From Paludisphaera soli (GTDB lineage: Bacteria; Planctomycetota; Planctomycetia; Isosphaerales; Isosphaeraceae), in NCBI RefSeq assembly GCF_011064595.1, contig NZ_JAALJI010000005.1, forward strand, positions 248,001-312,000: a stretch of DNA of 64,000 nucleotides, given 5' to 3'. Both the position numbers and the translations under genes were made by a program. The notes beneath the pieces are model-generated. The model had not been told where the DNA came from. It searched no databases and saw only the letters and a list, made by a program, of their open reading frames with translations. This document shows, piece by piece, positions 25,650 to 33,183 of the stretch. Numbering within the stretch: position 1 is the first letter of the stretch; every line of letters starts with the position of its first letter.

Positions 25650-26114
25650 ATGACGAAGTCCCTGACCGCCGCGTGGATGCTCGGCCTCGCCGCCTGCCTC
25701 GGGGCCGCCGGCTGCGGCGGCGACCCGAACCCGCCGAACTCGCCCGAGCTGTATCAGAACAACGTGCTGTCCGAAGTCGGCGACATGTACAACACCTACT
25801 TCATCCAGTTCAAGAAGCCCCCGCAGGGCGTCAAGGACCTGGCCATGTTCGCCGAGGGGCTCCCCACCGGCGTCGGCGCGGTGCGTCGGGGCGAGGTCGT
25901 CGTGCTCTGGGGCGTCGACCCGGTCGACCCGGCCGCGACCGACCCGGCCGGCGACGAGATCCTCGCCTACCTGAAGGAAGTCCCCGACGCCGGCGGCCCC
26001 GTCATCACCCGGAACCTCAAGGTCAAGCCCCTGACCGCCGCCGAGTTCCAGGCCGCCCCCAAGGCCGCCGGCAAGGCCGAGGATCCGTCCGCCAAGTCGT
26101 CCAAGGCGCGCTGA
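25650..26114 (+). CDS. Putative lipoprotein paired with DUF1559 gene
   Basis: A 154-residue lipoprotein: signal peptide with GAAGC lipobox at about residues 18-22, then CGGDPNPPNSPELYQNNVLSEVGDMYNTYFIQFKKPPQGVKDLAMF, a mixed alpha/beta core (EVVVLWGVDPVDPAA, EILAYLKEVPDAGGPVITRN) and a Lys/Ala-rich tail. Proteins with this short order often follow DUF1559 genes in planctomycetes. It is probably outer-surface or periplasmic and may work with the pilin-like protein; this is inferred from the neighbourhood only. Confidence 0.75.
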   Translation: MTKSLTAAWMLGLAACLGAAGCGGDPNPPNSPELYQNNVLSEVGDMYNTYFIQFKKPPQGVKDLAMFAEGLPTGVGAVRRGEVVVLWGVDPVDPAATDPAGDEILAYLKEVPDAGGPVITRNLKVKPLTAAEFQAAPKAAGKAEDPSAKSSKAR

Positions 26115-26168
26115 GGCGGCCCCACGGCGGCCGTCCATATCCTCCGCCCCCATCGCGGCCGCGTCGGC

Positions 26169-26903
26169 TCACTCGCCGGCGCGGCCGCGTTCGCGCCCGA
26201 GGCTCTTGCGATCGAACCGGAACCGGCCTCGGCGGCCGATCGCCTCGTTGTCGGGCCCGGTGGGCGCCAGGCTGGGGTCCCCCCCGATCCCCCCGCCGGG
26301 GCCCCCGGGGGCGCGGGGCGTCCCCGTGAGCAGGGCGGCGTTGTAGGGGAGCGAGATCGGGGTGATCCGGTTCACCTTCCAGACTCCGGGCTTGGTCTCC
26401 TCGAAGCCGAGCGACCACGTCGTGTCGGCCGCGCCCGAGCCGCCGAGGCCCAGCGGCCCCTGGACGCTCCCCCGGACGAAGACCTTGAACTCGGCCTTCC
26501 CCCGGCGGGTCCGCCTCCCCGCGCTGGCCTGCAGGCCGCGGACCCGGACGATGTCGAACTTCGACCGCCCGACGCTCGCCTGGATCATCGTCCGGGTCGC
26601 CAGGGGGGGGATCGACTCGCCGGACTGGACGTACTGGACGTCGTCGGTGAGGTGGGCCAGCATCGCCGCGGAGTCCGACGCCAGGAGCGACCGCCGGAGG
26701 TCGTAGACCACCGCCTCGATCCGCTCCTCGTCCGTCACCCAGAACCACTCCACTCCCGCCGTCAAGACCGCCGCCGCCACGGCCGACAGCCCCCAGATCA
26801 GGTACTTCCCCTCCTGCCGGGCCTTCAACGCCAGGAAGCAGGCGGCCGCGACCAGCAGCAAGGCCCCCACCGGCAACGTCGCGTCGTCCGAGAACATGCT
26901 CAT
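26169..26903 (-). CDS. Membrane protein with NTF2/SnoaL-like domain
   Basis: A 244-residue protein. Two membrane helices at the N-terminus (LPVGALLLVAAACFLALKAR and YLIWGLSAVAAAVLTAGVEWFWV) are followed by EERIEAVVYDLRRSLLASDSAAMLAHLTDDVQYVQSG, which has the helix-turn-strand form of NTF2-like (SnoaL) folds, then strands FKVFVRGSVQGPLG and TTWSLGFEETKPGVWKVNRITPISLPYN. The last 60 residues are Gly/Pro/Arg-rich and probably disordered. Such proteins in planctomycetes have no known function. It converges with the lipoprotein gene and lies upstream of the hydrolase gene on the same strand. Confidence 0.7.
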   Translation of the reverse strand: MSMFSDDATLPVGALLLVAAACFLALKARQEGKYLIWGLSAVAAAVLTAGVEWFWVTDEERIEAVVYDLRRSLLASDSAAMLAHLTDDVQYVQSGESIPPLATRTMIQASVGRSKFDIVRVRGLQASAGRRTRRGKAEFKVFVRGSVQGPLGLGGSGAADTTWSLGFEETKPGVWKVNRITPISLPYNAALLTGTPRAPGGPGGGIGGDPSLAPTGPDNEAIGRRGRFRFDRKSLGRERGRAGE

Positions 26904-26989
26904 CCCGCCGCCCCCCTCGTCCTGAGTCCTACGCTTGTAAGATCACGGGGGTATTGTCGCCCCGGCCCGGCCCCGGGACCAGCCCTCGA

Positions 26990-28132
26990 TCAGTCGGATT
27001 TCCGGGAATCCTCGTCGGGTTCGGCCTTGGCCTTGGCCTTCGGCTCGTCGGGGTCGGCCTTCTCGTCGGGGTCGGCCTTCTCGTCGGGTTCGGCCTTGGC
27101 CTTGTCGGCGGCCTTGGACTTCTCGGCGGGGCCGGGGCGGGCGGTCTGGACGTCGGTGTAGGCGACGGGGACCTGGTTGTAGCGGGGCTCCCACTCGTTG
27201 GGCCGGAGCTTGAGGTTGGCGTCGAGATACTTGACCAGGGCCTCGGCCGCGCCGGGCTCCAGGCGGAGGAGCTTGTAGCCGCGGAGGGGGGAGGGGAACA
27301 GCTCCACCTTGTTGCCCCGGCTGCGCTCCAGGTCCTTGCGCACGGCCTCGACGGCGTCCTTGGACGCGACGTCCTTCTCGCCGGCCATCAGCAGCATGGG
27401 GACGCGGGGGGCGAGCTGGGGGGCGACCCGGGAGAGGAGGTAGCCGGACCCTTCGGGCTGGGGCGAGACCAGGACGAGCGACCCGAGGTCGGCGGGGCGT
27501 CCCTCGGTGGAGACCGCCGCGCCGGGCTGGTAGGCCCACGCCGCGACCAGGTTGGCGCCGTCGCCCACGCCCACGACGCCGAGCTTGCCGACGTTCAGCT
27601 CGCCCCGGTTGTGCCGGTCCAGGAGGAACTGGTAGGCGGCCTGGAGGTCGTCGGCCATGGCCTCGCGCTCGTCGGCGGCGAGGGTCCGCCTGGGGTTCTG
27701 GCCCTGCCCCCTCAGGTCCATCGAGAAGACGGCGTAGCCCTGGGCCTGCAGGTGCTCGGCCAGGCCCTTCCCCTTGAACTCCAGGACCGCGTCCTCGAAG
27801 TCCTTGCGCGAGCGCTGCTTCTCGTGGACCAGCGCGACCGCCGGGGCGTTGGCGCCGAGCTTCGACGGGTAGTAAGAGGCCGCCAGCGGGGTGCCGTCGA
27901 ACGATCGGAGCTTGAACGTGTAGTGATACGTCCCGAGGGCCCCGGCCTTCCCCTCGGCCTGCCTGGCGAGCGGGTCGCCCCCCTCGGGCCGCACCTTCTT
28001 CAGCGGCTCGCCCCCCTGGTCGCGCAGGGGGCGGGCGCCCCGCCGCCGGCCCTCCTGGGCCGCGACGCCCAGCGTGGTCGTCAGCGCGAGCGCGAGGGCC
28101 CAGAATCTCCGACTCGCCAGCAGTCCGCGCAT
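26990..28132 (-). CDS. Exported alpha/beta hydrolase-like protein lacking nucleophile Ser
   Basis: A 380-residue exported protein with a signal peptide (to about 26) and an alpha/beta hydrolase-like core: FDGTPLAASYYPSKLGANAPAVALVHE, AQGYAVFSMDLRGQGQNPRR, LGVVGVGDGANLVAAWAY, VPMLLMAGEKDVAS. The nucleophile elbow that normally reads G-x-S-x-G is GVGDG (188-192), without Ser; the segment that should hold the catalytic His reads LRGYKLLRLEP, without His. The protein is therefore probably not a normal esterase. The last 45 residues are a Glu/Asp/Lys/Pro-rich repeat (EPDEKADPDEKADPDEP), likely a flexible tail. A start at 28132 fits the signal peptide. Confidence 0.75.
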   Translation of the reverse strand: MRGLLASRRFWALALALTTTLGVAAQEGRRRGARPLRDQGGEPLKKVRPEGGDPLARQAEGKAGALGTYHYTFKLRSFDGTPLAASYYPSKLGANAPAVALVHEKQRSRKDFEDAVLEFKGKGLAEHLQAQGYAVFSMDLRGQGQNPRRTLAADEREAMADDLQAAYQFLLDRHNRGELNVGKLGVVGVGDGANLVAAWAYQPGAAVSTEGRPADLGSLVLVSPQPEGSGYLLSRVAPQLAPRVPMLLMAGEKDVASKDAVEAVRKDLERSRGNKVELFPSPLRGYKLLRLEPGAAEALVKYLDANLKLRPNEWEPRYNQVPVAYTDVQTARPGPAEKSKAADKAKAEPDEKADPDEKADPDEPKAKAKAEPDEDSRKSD

Positions 28133-28298
28133 GGGCTCGGCTCCCCGTATTCGGCTCGTTTCGACGCGGCGTGCTCGCGCGCGGGGCCGACGGCCACGCC
28201 GCCCCCCGACGCCTTCGCCTTCCCCCTCATCCTAAGACGCCCGGGGCCGATCCACAAGCACGAGCGCGAGGAGGCTCGCCGGGCGATGCGCGCGCGGG

Positions 28299-29264
28299 TC
28301 AGCCCCGTTCGACCCCACGGCGGGCGTCGTCCAGCATGTCGGCGAGGGTCTGCTCGATGGGGACGATCGGCTCCCACCCCACGGCGGCGCGGAGCCTGGA
28401 GGCGTCGGCGACGAGGTAGGGGAGGTCCACCGCGCGGAACCGGGCCGGGTCGACGCGGACCTCGACCGGCCGGGAGGCCAGGCCGCGGAGGGTCTCCAGG
28501 GCGTCGGCCAGCCTGAGGCCCCGGCCGGAGCCCAGGTTGTAGATCTCGCCGGGGGTCCCGCCAAGGGCGAGCAGGCGGTAGGCGCGGACGACGTCGCGGA
28601 CGTCGGTGTAGTCGCGGACTACGTCCAGGTTGCCGACCTCGACGGCCTCCTTCCGGCCGGCCTCGACCTCGGCGACCTGCCGCGCGAGCGTCGCCAGGAC
28701 GTACCGGGGGGACTGCCGGGGGCCGGCGTGGTTGAACGGCCGGGCCATGACCACGTCCAGGTGGTCGGCCAGGTGCATCTGCACGCCCAGCAGGTCGGCC
28801 GCCGCCTTGCTCGCCGCGTAGGGGTTGTTCGGCCGCAGCGGGCACGACTCCGAGACCGGGATGAACTCGGGCGCGGGGTCGCCGTAGCAGGTCCCGGAGC
28901 CGACGATCACGACCCGGGGCGTGGGCTCCAGGCCGGCCGCCTTCACGGCCGAGAGCAGGTTGAGCGTCCCCCCCAGGTTCAAGGCCCAGGTGCCGCGCGG
29001 GTCGTCCACGCTGGCCCGGGGGTTGGACTGGGCGGCCAGGTGGTAGATCGCCTCGGGCCGCTTGCGGGCGAGCAGCCCGGCCAGGTCCGTCTCGGCGTCG
29101 GCCAGGTCGGCGCGCTCGACCCGGACCTCGCGGGCCAGGGCCGCCAGGTCGTCCGGGAACCGGCCCGAAGCCGAGACCCCGACCACCTGATCGCCGCTCG
29201 CCAGCAGGTGCTCGGCGAGGTGCCCCCCCACGAACCCGGTGATCCCGGTCACGAACGCTCGCAC
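28299..29264 (-). CDS. rmd: NAD-dependent sugar epimerase/dehydratase, GDP-4-keto-6-deoxymannose reductase-like
   Basis: A 321-residue short-chain dehydrogenase of the extended type. NAD(P)-binding loop GITGFVGGHLAEHLL at 7-21; IYHLAAQSNPRASVDDPRGTWALNLGGTLNLL; catalytic Ser/Thr and Tyr-x3-Lys in VGSGTCYG and NPYAASKAAADLL; and VVMARPFNHAGPRQSPRYV, a pattern found in GDP-mannose 4,6-dehydratase and the reductase Rmd. It probably acts on a nucleotide-activated 6-deoxysugar for surface glycans. The GTG at 29264, preceded by GGGAGG, is preferred over a longer start. It lies just downstream of rfbB on the same strand (81-base gap), so the two form a sugar-nucleotide operon. The precise substrate is uncertain. 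Confidence 0.82.
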   Translation of the reverse strand: MRAFVTGITGFVGGHLAEHLLASGDQVVGVSASGRFPDDLAALAREVRVERADLADAETDLAGLLARKRPEAIYHLAAQSNPRASVDDPRGTWALNLGGTLNLLSAVKAAGLEPTPRVVIVGSGTCYGDPAPEFIPVSESCPLRPNNPYAASKAAADLLGVQMHLADHLDVVMARPFNHAGPRQSPRYVLATLARQVAEVEAGRKEAVEVGNLDVVRDYTDVRDVVRAYRLLALGGTPGEIYNLGSGRGLRLADALETLRGLASRPVEVRVDPARFRAVDLPYLVADASRLRAAVGWEPIVPIEQTLADMLDDARRGVERG

Positions 29265-29299
29265 GGCGGCCGACCTCCCGAAAGGCTGTGGTTGCAACG

Positions 29300-29323
29300 C
29301 CTTCCCCCGGCGGGGGAAGGGAA
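29300..29323. repeat. Partial repeat copy J (CCTTCCCCC..GGGGGAAGG)
   Basis: Only the CCTTCCCCC-GGC-GGGGGAAGG hairpin of the dispersed repeat family is present here, between the two sugar-nucleotide genes. It could be a decayed copy or an independent terminator-like stem. Confidence 0.5.
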
Positions 29324-29345
29324 GAACTCGGATTCCCCGCCGCCG

Positions 29346-30350
29346 TCAGGCTTGGCGATAAGCCCCCGACTTCACCCGGTCGACCCAGACGGAGTTGGCA
29401 TTGTACCAGGCGACGGTCTCTTCCAGGCCCTGCTCGAAGGTGACGGTCGGCTTCCAGCCCAGCTCGCGCTCGGACTTGGCGCAGTCGACGGCGTAGCGGC
29501 GGTCGTGGCCGGGGCGGTCGGTGACGTACCTGATGAGGGCCTCGGTCTTGCCGGTCAGCCGCAGGACGGCCCGGGTGACGTCCATGTTGAACCGCTCGCT
29601 GCGGCCGCCGAAGTTGTAGACCTCGCCGGCCTTCCCCTTCCGCAGGGCCGCGTCGACCCCCCGGCAGTGGTCGATCACGTGGATCCAGTCGCGGACCTGC
29701 ATGCCGTCGCCGTAGACCGGCACGGGCTGGTCCGCCAGGGCGTTGGTGATGAACAGCGGGATGAGCTTCTCGGGGAACTGGTACGGCCCGTAGTTGTTCG
29801 AGCAGCGGGTCGTCACCACGTCCATGCCGTGGGTGTGGAACGCCGCCCGGACGAGCAGGTCGGAGCCGGCCTTGCTGGCCGAGTAGGGGCTGTTGGGCGT
29901 GAGCGGGGTCTCCTCGGTGAACGCCGGGTCCTTCGGGCCGAGGGTGCCGTAGACCTCGTCGGTGGAGACGTGGACGAACCGGGGGACCCTGGCCGCGCGG
30001 GCGGCGTCCAGCAGGTTCTGGGTGCCGATCACGTTGGTCCGCAAAAACGGCGTGGCGTCGTCGATCGAGCGGTCGACGTGGCTCTCGGCGGCGAAGTGGA
30101 CGATCGCGTCGAAGCCGCCGCCGGCGATCAGGTCGGCCACGAACGGCCGGTCGGCGATGTCGCCGCGGACGAACGCGTACCGCGAGTCCCCGGCCAGGTC
30201 CGCCAGGTTGTCCGGGTTGCCCGCGTAGGTGAGGGCGTCCAGGTTGGTGATCGCAACTTCTGGGTATTCCCGGAGTTGCAGCCTGACGAAGTTGGCCCCG
30301 ATGAACCCGCAGCCGCCGGTCACGAGGATCCGCTTGAACGAGGAGCCCAT
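29346..30350 (-). CDS. rfbB: dTDP-glucose 4,6-dehydratase
   Basis: A 334-residue enzyme that makes dTDP-4-keto-6-deoxyglucose, the branch point for rhamnose and other deoxysugars. Clear marks: RILVTGGCGFIGANFVR NAD-binding loop; VHFAAESHVDRSI; the catalytic HVSTDEVYG (Thr, Asp, Glu); TPNSPYSASKAGSDLLVRA with Tyr-x3-Lys; TRCSNNYGPYQFPEKLIPLFI; and VYGDGMQVRDWIHVIDHCRG. The length is typical. No rfbA/C/D is seen next to it within the window, so the rest of the pathway must be elsewhere. It is probably co-transcribed with the Rmd-like reductase downstream. Confidence 0.95.
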   Translation of the reverse strand: MGSSFKRILVTGGCGFIGANFVRLQLREYPEVAITNLDALTYAGNPDNLADLAGDSRYAFVRGDIADRPFVADLIAGGGFDAIVHFAAESHVDRSIDDATPFLRTNVIGTQNLLDAARAARVPRFVHVSTDEVYGTLGPKDPAFTEETPLTPNSPYSASKAGSDLLVRAAFHTHGMDVVTTRCSNNYGPYQFPEKLIPLFITNALADQPVPVYGDGMQVRDWIHVIDHCRGVDAALRKGKAGEVYNFGGRSERFNMDVTRAVLRLTGKTEALIRYVTDRPGHDRRYAVDCAKSERELGWKPTVTFEQGLEETVAWYNANSVWVDRVKSGAYRQA

Positions 30351-30643
30351 AGTCGCCCTTGCCCCATCCCTGAGCCTTCCGAGATTCTACCGTCACGAGG
30401 CTCGCCAGGGTAATCGGCGCAAGCCTTGACGGCAAGGCGGATTGCCGCCCCCGATCGCCCGCCGCCCCCCGGACGCGGGACGGGCCGGGCCCCGCGGCCC
30501 GATCCTCCCGGCCTTCTCACGCGGCCTTCACGCGGCCTTCTCATTCTTCTGTATCGTTATATGAGCGGTCGACACCGGTCCTCCGGCGGCCCGCTCCCCG
30601 CGATCCCCCCCATCCGATCGTGCATTCTTCCCAGGAGTCGAAC
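30351..30643. promoter_or_regulatory. Intergenic region with short tandem repeats and a TTATAT box
   Basis: This spacer between divergent rfbB and the second DUF1559 gene contains about three tandem copies of a 12-13 base unit (CGGCCTTCTCACG, about 30509-30545), then TGTATCGTTATATGAGC (about 30549-30565) with TTATAT as a possible -10 about 80 bases before the TTG start of the DUF1559 gene. The tandem units may be a binding site. Confidence 0.4.
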
Positions 30644-31681
30644 TTGATCCCGCAACGTACCCACGCGCGACCCCGCGCGGGCTTCACGCTCATCGAGCTT
30701 CTCGTCGTCATCGCCATCATCGCCGTCCTGATCTCGCTCTTGCTGCCGGCCGTGCAGTCGGCCCGCGAGGCCGCCCGCCGGGCCCAGTGCACCAACAACC
30801 TGAAGCAGGTGGGGCTGGGGCTGCACAACTTCGAGAGCACGAACGGCTTCTTCCCCCCCTCGGGCATCCGGGGCTCGGGCGTCTGCCGACCGATGAACAT
30901 CAACGTCGGCCCCAACGGCGGGATCCCGCTGAACGGCGAGTCGACCTCCAGCTACCTCTTTACGCACATCCTGCCGTACATGGAGCAGCAGCCGCTCTAC
31001 TCCGCGTACAACATCCAGCGCGACTTCCGCCGGGCCGACAACTCCACGGCCGTCTCCACCCTGATCCCGACCCTCCTCTGCCCGTCGTCGGCGAACAGCG
31101 AGAAGTACCACACTTTCAATGATGCCAACGGCGACGCGACGGTCTGCGGCGGCCCTTTCACGAACGTCAAAACGGCCGTCACCGACTACGCGGTCAACAA
31201 CGGGGTGGAGGAGAATTTCGTCAAGTCGGGCCTGATCGACATGACGACCTGGGGCCAGTTCGCGATGCTCCAGAACGTCACCGGCGGCGAGCCCGACAAC
31301 ATCACCCGGATCTCCCAGGTGACCGACGGGCTGTCCAACACCATCATGATGAGCGAGTCCGCCGGCCGCCCCCACCTGTACCGCAGCGGCGGCCGCCGGG
31401 CTTCGACCGCCGCCCCCGGCGAGGGCTCCGCCGGCGGCTGGGCCGACTACGACACCGGCTACACCCTGCACAGCTACACCCTCGACGGCAGCAAGACCCC
31501 CGGCCCCTGCTTCACCAGCTGCTACAACGGCAACGAGGACTACTCGTTCCACCCCGGCGGCGGCAACTACCTGATGGGCGACGGCTCCGTCCGCTTCATC
31601 AAGGGGACCACCAGCATCCAGATCTACGTCCGCCTGCTCACCCGAGCGCAGGGCGAGATCGTCTCCAGCGACCAGTTCTGA
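30644..31681 (+). CDS. DUF1559 protein with prepilin-type N-terminus (2)
   Basis: A 345-residue second member of the family. The start is read as TTG at 30644 because CAGGAG stands seven bases before it; an upstream GTG at 30620 lacks a ribosome site. The signal is [42 protein letters not shown], identical in the helix to the first copy. Downstream: NNLKQVGLGLHNFESTNGFFPP, ILPYMEQQPLYSAYN, VTDYAVNNGVEENF, RISQVTDGLSNTIMMSESAGRPHLYR, and the C-terminal YSFHPGGGNYLMGDGSVRFIKGTTS. Thus a distinct paralogue in its globular part. Immediately followed by a lipoprotein gene 21 bases on. Confidence 0.92.
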   Translation: MIPQRTHARPRAGFTLIELLVVIAIIAVLISLLLPAVQSAREAARRAQCTNNLKQVGLGLHNFESTNGFFPPSGIRGSGVCRPMNINVGPNGGIPLNGESTSSYLFTHILPYMEQQPLYSAYNIQRDFRRADNSTAVSTLIPTLLCPSSANSEKYHTFNDANGDATVCGGPFTNVKTAVTDYAVNNGVEENFVKSGLIDMTTWGQFAMLQNVTGGEPDNITRISQVTDGLSNTIMMSESAGRPHLYRSGGRRASTAAPGEGSAGGWADYDTGYTLHSYTLDGSKTPGPCFTSCYNGNEDYSFHPGGGNYLMGDGSVRFIKGTTSIQIYVRLLTRAQGEIVSSDQF

Positions 31682-31702
31682 CCCGAGCGAAGGACCCCGG
31701 CC

Positions 31703-32287
31703 ATGTTCCGTCGAATCCTCCACGCCTCGGCCCCGATCGCCGTCGCTCTGGCCGTAGTCGGCTGCGGCGAGGACCTTGGCTACCAGTTCCCCGTCCACCC
31801 CGCCTCCGGCCAGGTCTCCTGGAAGGGGTCGCCGGTGAGGGGGGCCATGGTGCGGTTCCACCCCGTCGATCCCTCGGCCCTCCAGCCCCCCAAGGGGGAG
31901 GAGGCCCTCCCCCTGGCCCTGGCCACAGAGACCGAGGCCGACGGCTCGTTCACGATGAGCACCTACTTCGCCGACGACGGCGTCCCCGCCGGCGAATACG
32001 TCGTCACCGTCACCCCCCTCCGCGAGGGGGCCGCCGCGGCCGACGCCGGACCCGACGTCGACCCGACCGTCCCGGTCGAGGAGACCGAGGTCCACCCCGA
32101 CGACCTCCCCCCGGGCACCCGCCGCAAGGCCGCCCCCAAGCCCACCTTCGCCAAGCTCTACCGCGACCCGGCCGCCTCCCCCCTCCGGGCCACCGTCAAG
32201 CCCGGCGGCGAGAACCGCTTCACCTTCGAACTCGACGCCCCCGAAGGCAAGGCCGCCCGCGCCGTCGCCACCCGATCGTCCGAGTAA
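31703..32287 (+). CDS. Lipoprotein with transthyretin/carboxypeptidase-regulatory-like fold
   Basis: A 194-residue lipoprotein: signal peptide with VVGC lipobox at about 18-21, then FPVHPASGQVSWKGSPVRGAMVRFHPVD and a closing AEADGSFTMSTYFADDGVPAGEYVVTVTPL, the 'G-x-V-x-x-x-G-x-P-x-x-G-A-x-V' and 'G-x-Y-x-V-x-V' pattern of carboxypeptidase regulatory-like (transthyretin-like) domains that is very frequent in planctomycete lipoproteins. A long acidic/Pro-rich part follows and then LRATVKPGGENRFTFEL. It sits 21 bases after the second DUF1559 gene, so both are surely in one transcript. A perfect 16-base-stem hairpin follows its stop. Confidence 0.8.
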   Translation: MFRRILHASAPIAVALAVVGCGEDLGYQFPVHPASGQVSWKGSPVRGAMVRFHPVDPSALQPPKGEEALPLALATETEADGSFTMSTYFADDGVPAGEYVVTVTPLREGAAAADAGPDVDPTVPVEETEVHPDDLPPGTRRKAAPKPTFAKLYRDPAASPLRATVKPGGENRFTFELDAPEGKAARAVATRSSE

Positions 32288-32316
32288 GCCCAAGCCCGAC
32301 ATCGCCGGTCCCCGAG

Positions 32317-32353
32317 ATTGGGTTCGTTCGCGCAGGCCGCGAACGAACCCAAT
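32317..32353. repeat. Perfect 16-base hairpin of the NEPN repeat family
   Basis: Arms 32317-32332 (ATTGGGTTCGTTCGCG) and 32338-32353 are perfectly complementary with a 5-base loop. The right arm is the same CGAACGAACCCAAT seen four times at 9018-9279. Thirty bases after a stop codon, it could also terminate the lipoprotein transcript. Confidence 0.75.
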
Positions 32354-32882
32354 TCGCCGTAACGAGCCATCGAGGATGGCTTTAGGCTTGTTGCGTCCGG
32401 CCGGCGATTGGCTTCGTTCGACCACTTTCCCCATGCTTTCTCCGCACATCGGACGCTTCATCCGCCCTACTCCCCAAGCTCCCGACCGCCCCTCGCGATT
32501 TGGCTTCGTTCGCGCCGCCCCGGAAACGAACCCATCGGGCGCAAGCGATTTCCAGAATAAGGGTTGCGGCGTTCGTTCGGGGCTTGAAATTGGGTTCGTT
32601 CGGCGTGTCTTCCGCGAGTCCTCGATCCTCGTCGTCGGGGCGGCCGCCGTCGACGCGTCGTGGATCGAGAGTCCACCAACTTACACGGTGACGCCGATCC
32701 GCAGATTGCGGCGGCGATGTCTCGCGATTCCCACGCCGGGCCCCCGTGGGCTCTCCTGGCGCGTACCTCCGACCTTTCCCCGGTTCTTCCCGCCCGGCGC
32801 GGGGAGGAGGCTCTGAGGGCCAGATGGGGGGAAAACGAGCACGAAAACCGGCGGAGAATCGGCCAGGTCGGCCGTCGCGAAT

Positions 32883-33028
32883 CGTCCTTCTCCCCTCGTG
32901 GGAGAAGGTGCCGCGCAGCGGCGGATGAGGGGGCGGGCGCGAGAAGCCGTCGCCTCCTCGCTCCGTCCGCCTTGAGGATCCCCCTCATCGACCGCTCCGC
33001 GGCCCTTCCCCCACCGAGGGAGAAGGGA
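32883..33028. repeat. Inverted pair of dispersed repeats (copies F and G)
   Basis: Copy F (32883-32933) begins CGTCCTTCTCCCCTCGTGGG; copy G (about 32979-33028) is inverted. The 45-base spacer contains GTCCGCCTTGAGGATCCCC and matches the spacer of copies B/C at 10391-10436. Both pairs begin with GCCGTCGCGAATCGTCCTT. The unit looks like a miniature inverted-repeat element. Confidence 0.75.
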
Positions 33029-33183
33029 GGAGAGACGAATCCCTTCCCGGAGTTCGGAGGAAGCTCCGGGTGCCGGCGGGTTGCCCGATGTCCCCTCGAC
33101 CTCCGCTCGGTTACGCTTGGGGCATGCACCCATCCGAGGGGGTGGGACGCCGGCCGGGGTCGTCGAGGGGGAGGACGAGGGTC

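Larger units (their letters stand above)
32288..33183. other. Repeat-filled spacer without genes
   Basis: Nearly 900 bases between two forward genes hold no supported gene. The left part has at least four copies of the (A)TTGGGTTCGTTCG repeat: 32317-32353 (a perfect hairpin), about 32407-32420, 32498-32533 (imperfect hairpin) and 32588-32605. The right part holds the paired dispersed repeats F/G (32883-33028) and a TCGGTTACGCTTGGGGC promoter-like element at 33107-33123. The local translation shows the same NEPN-type strings as at 9018-9279. Confidence 0.6.
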
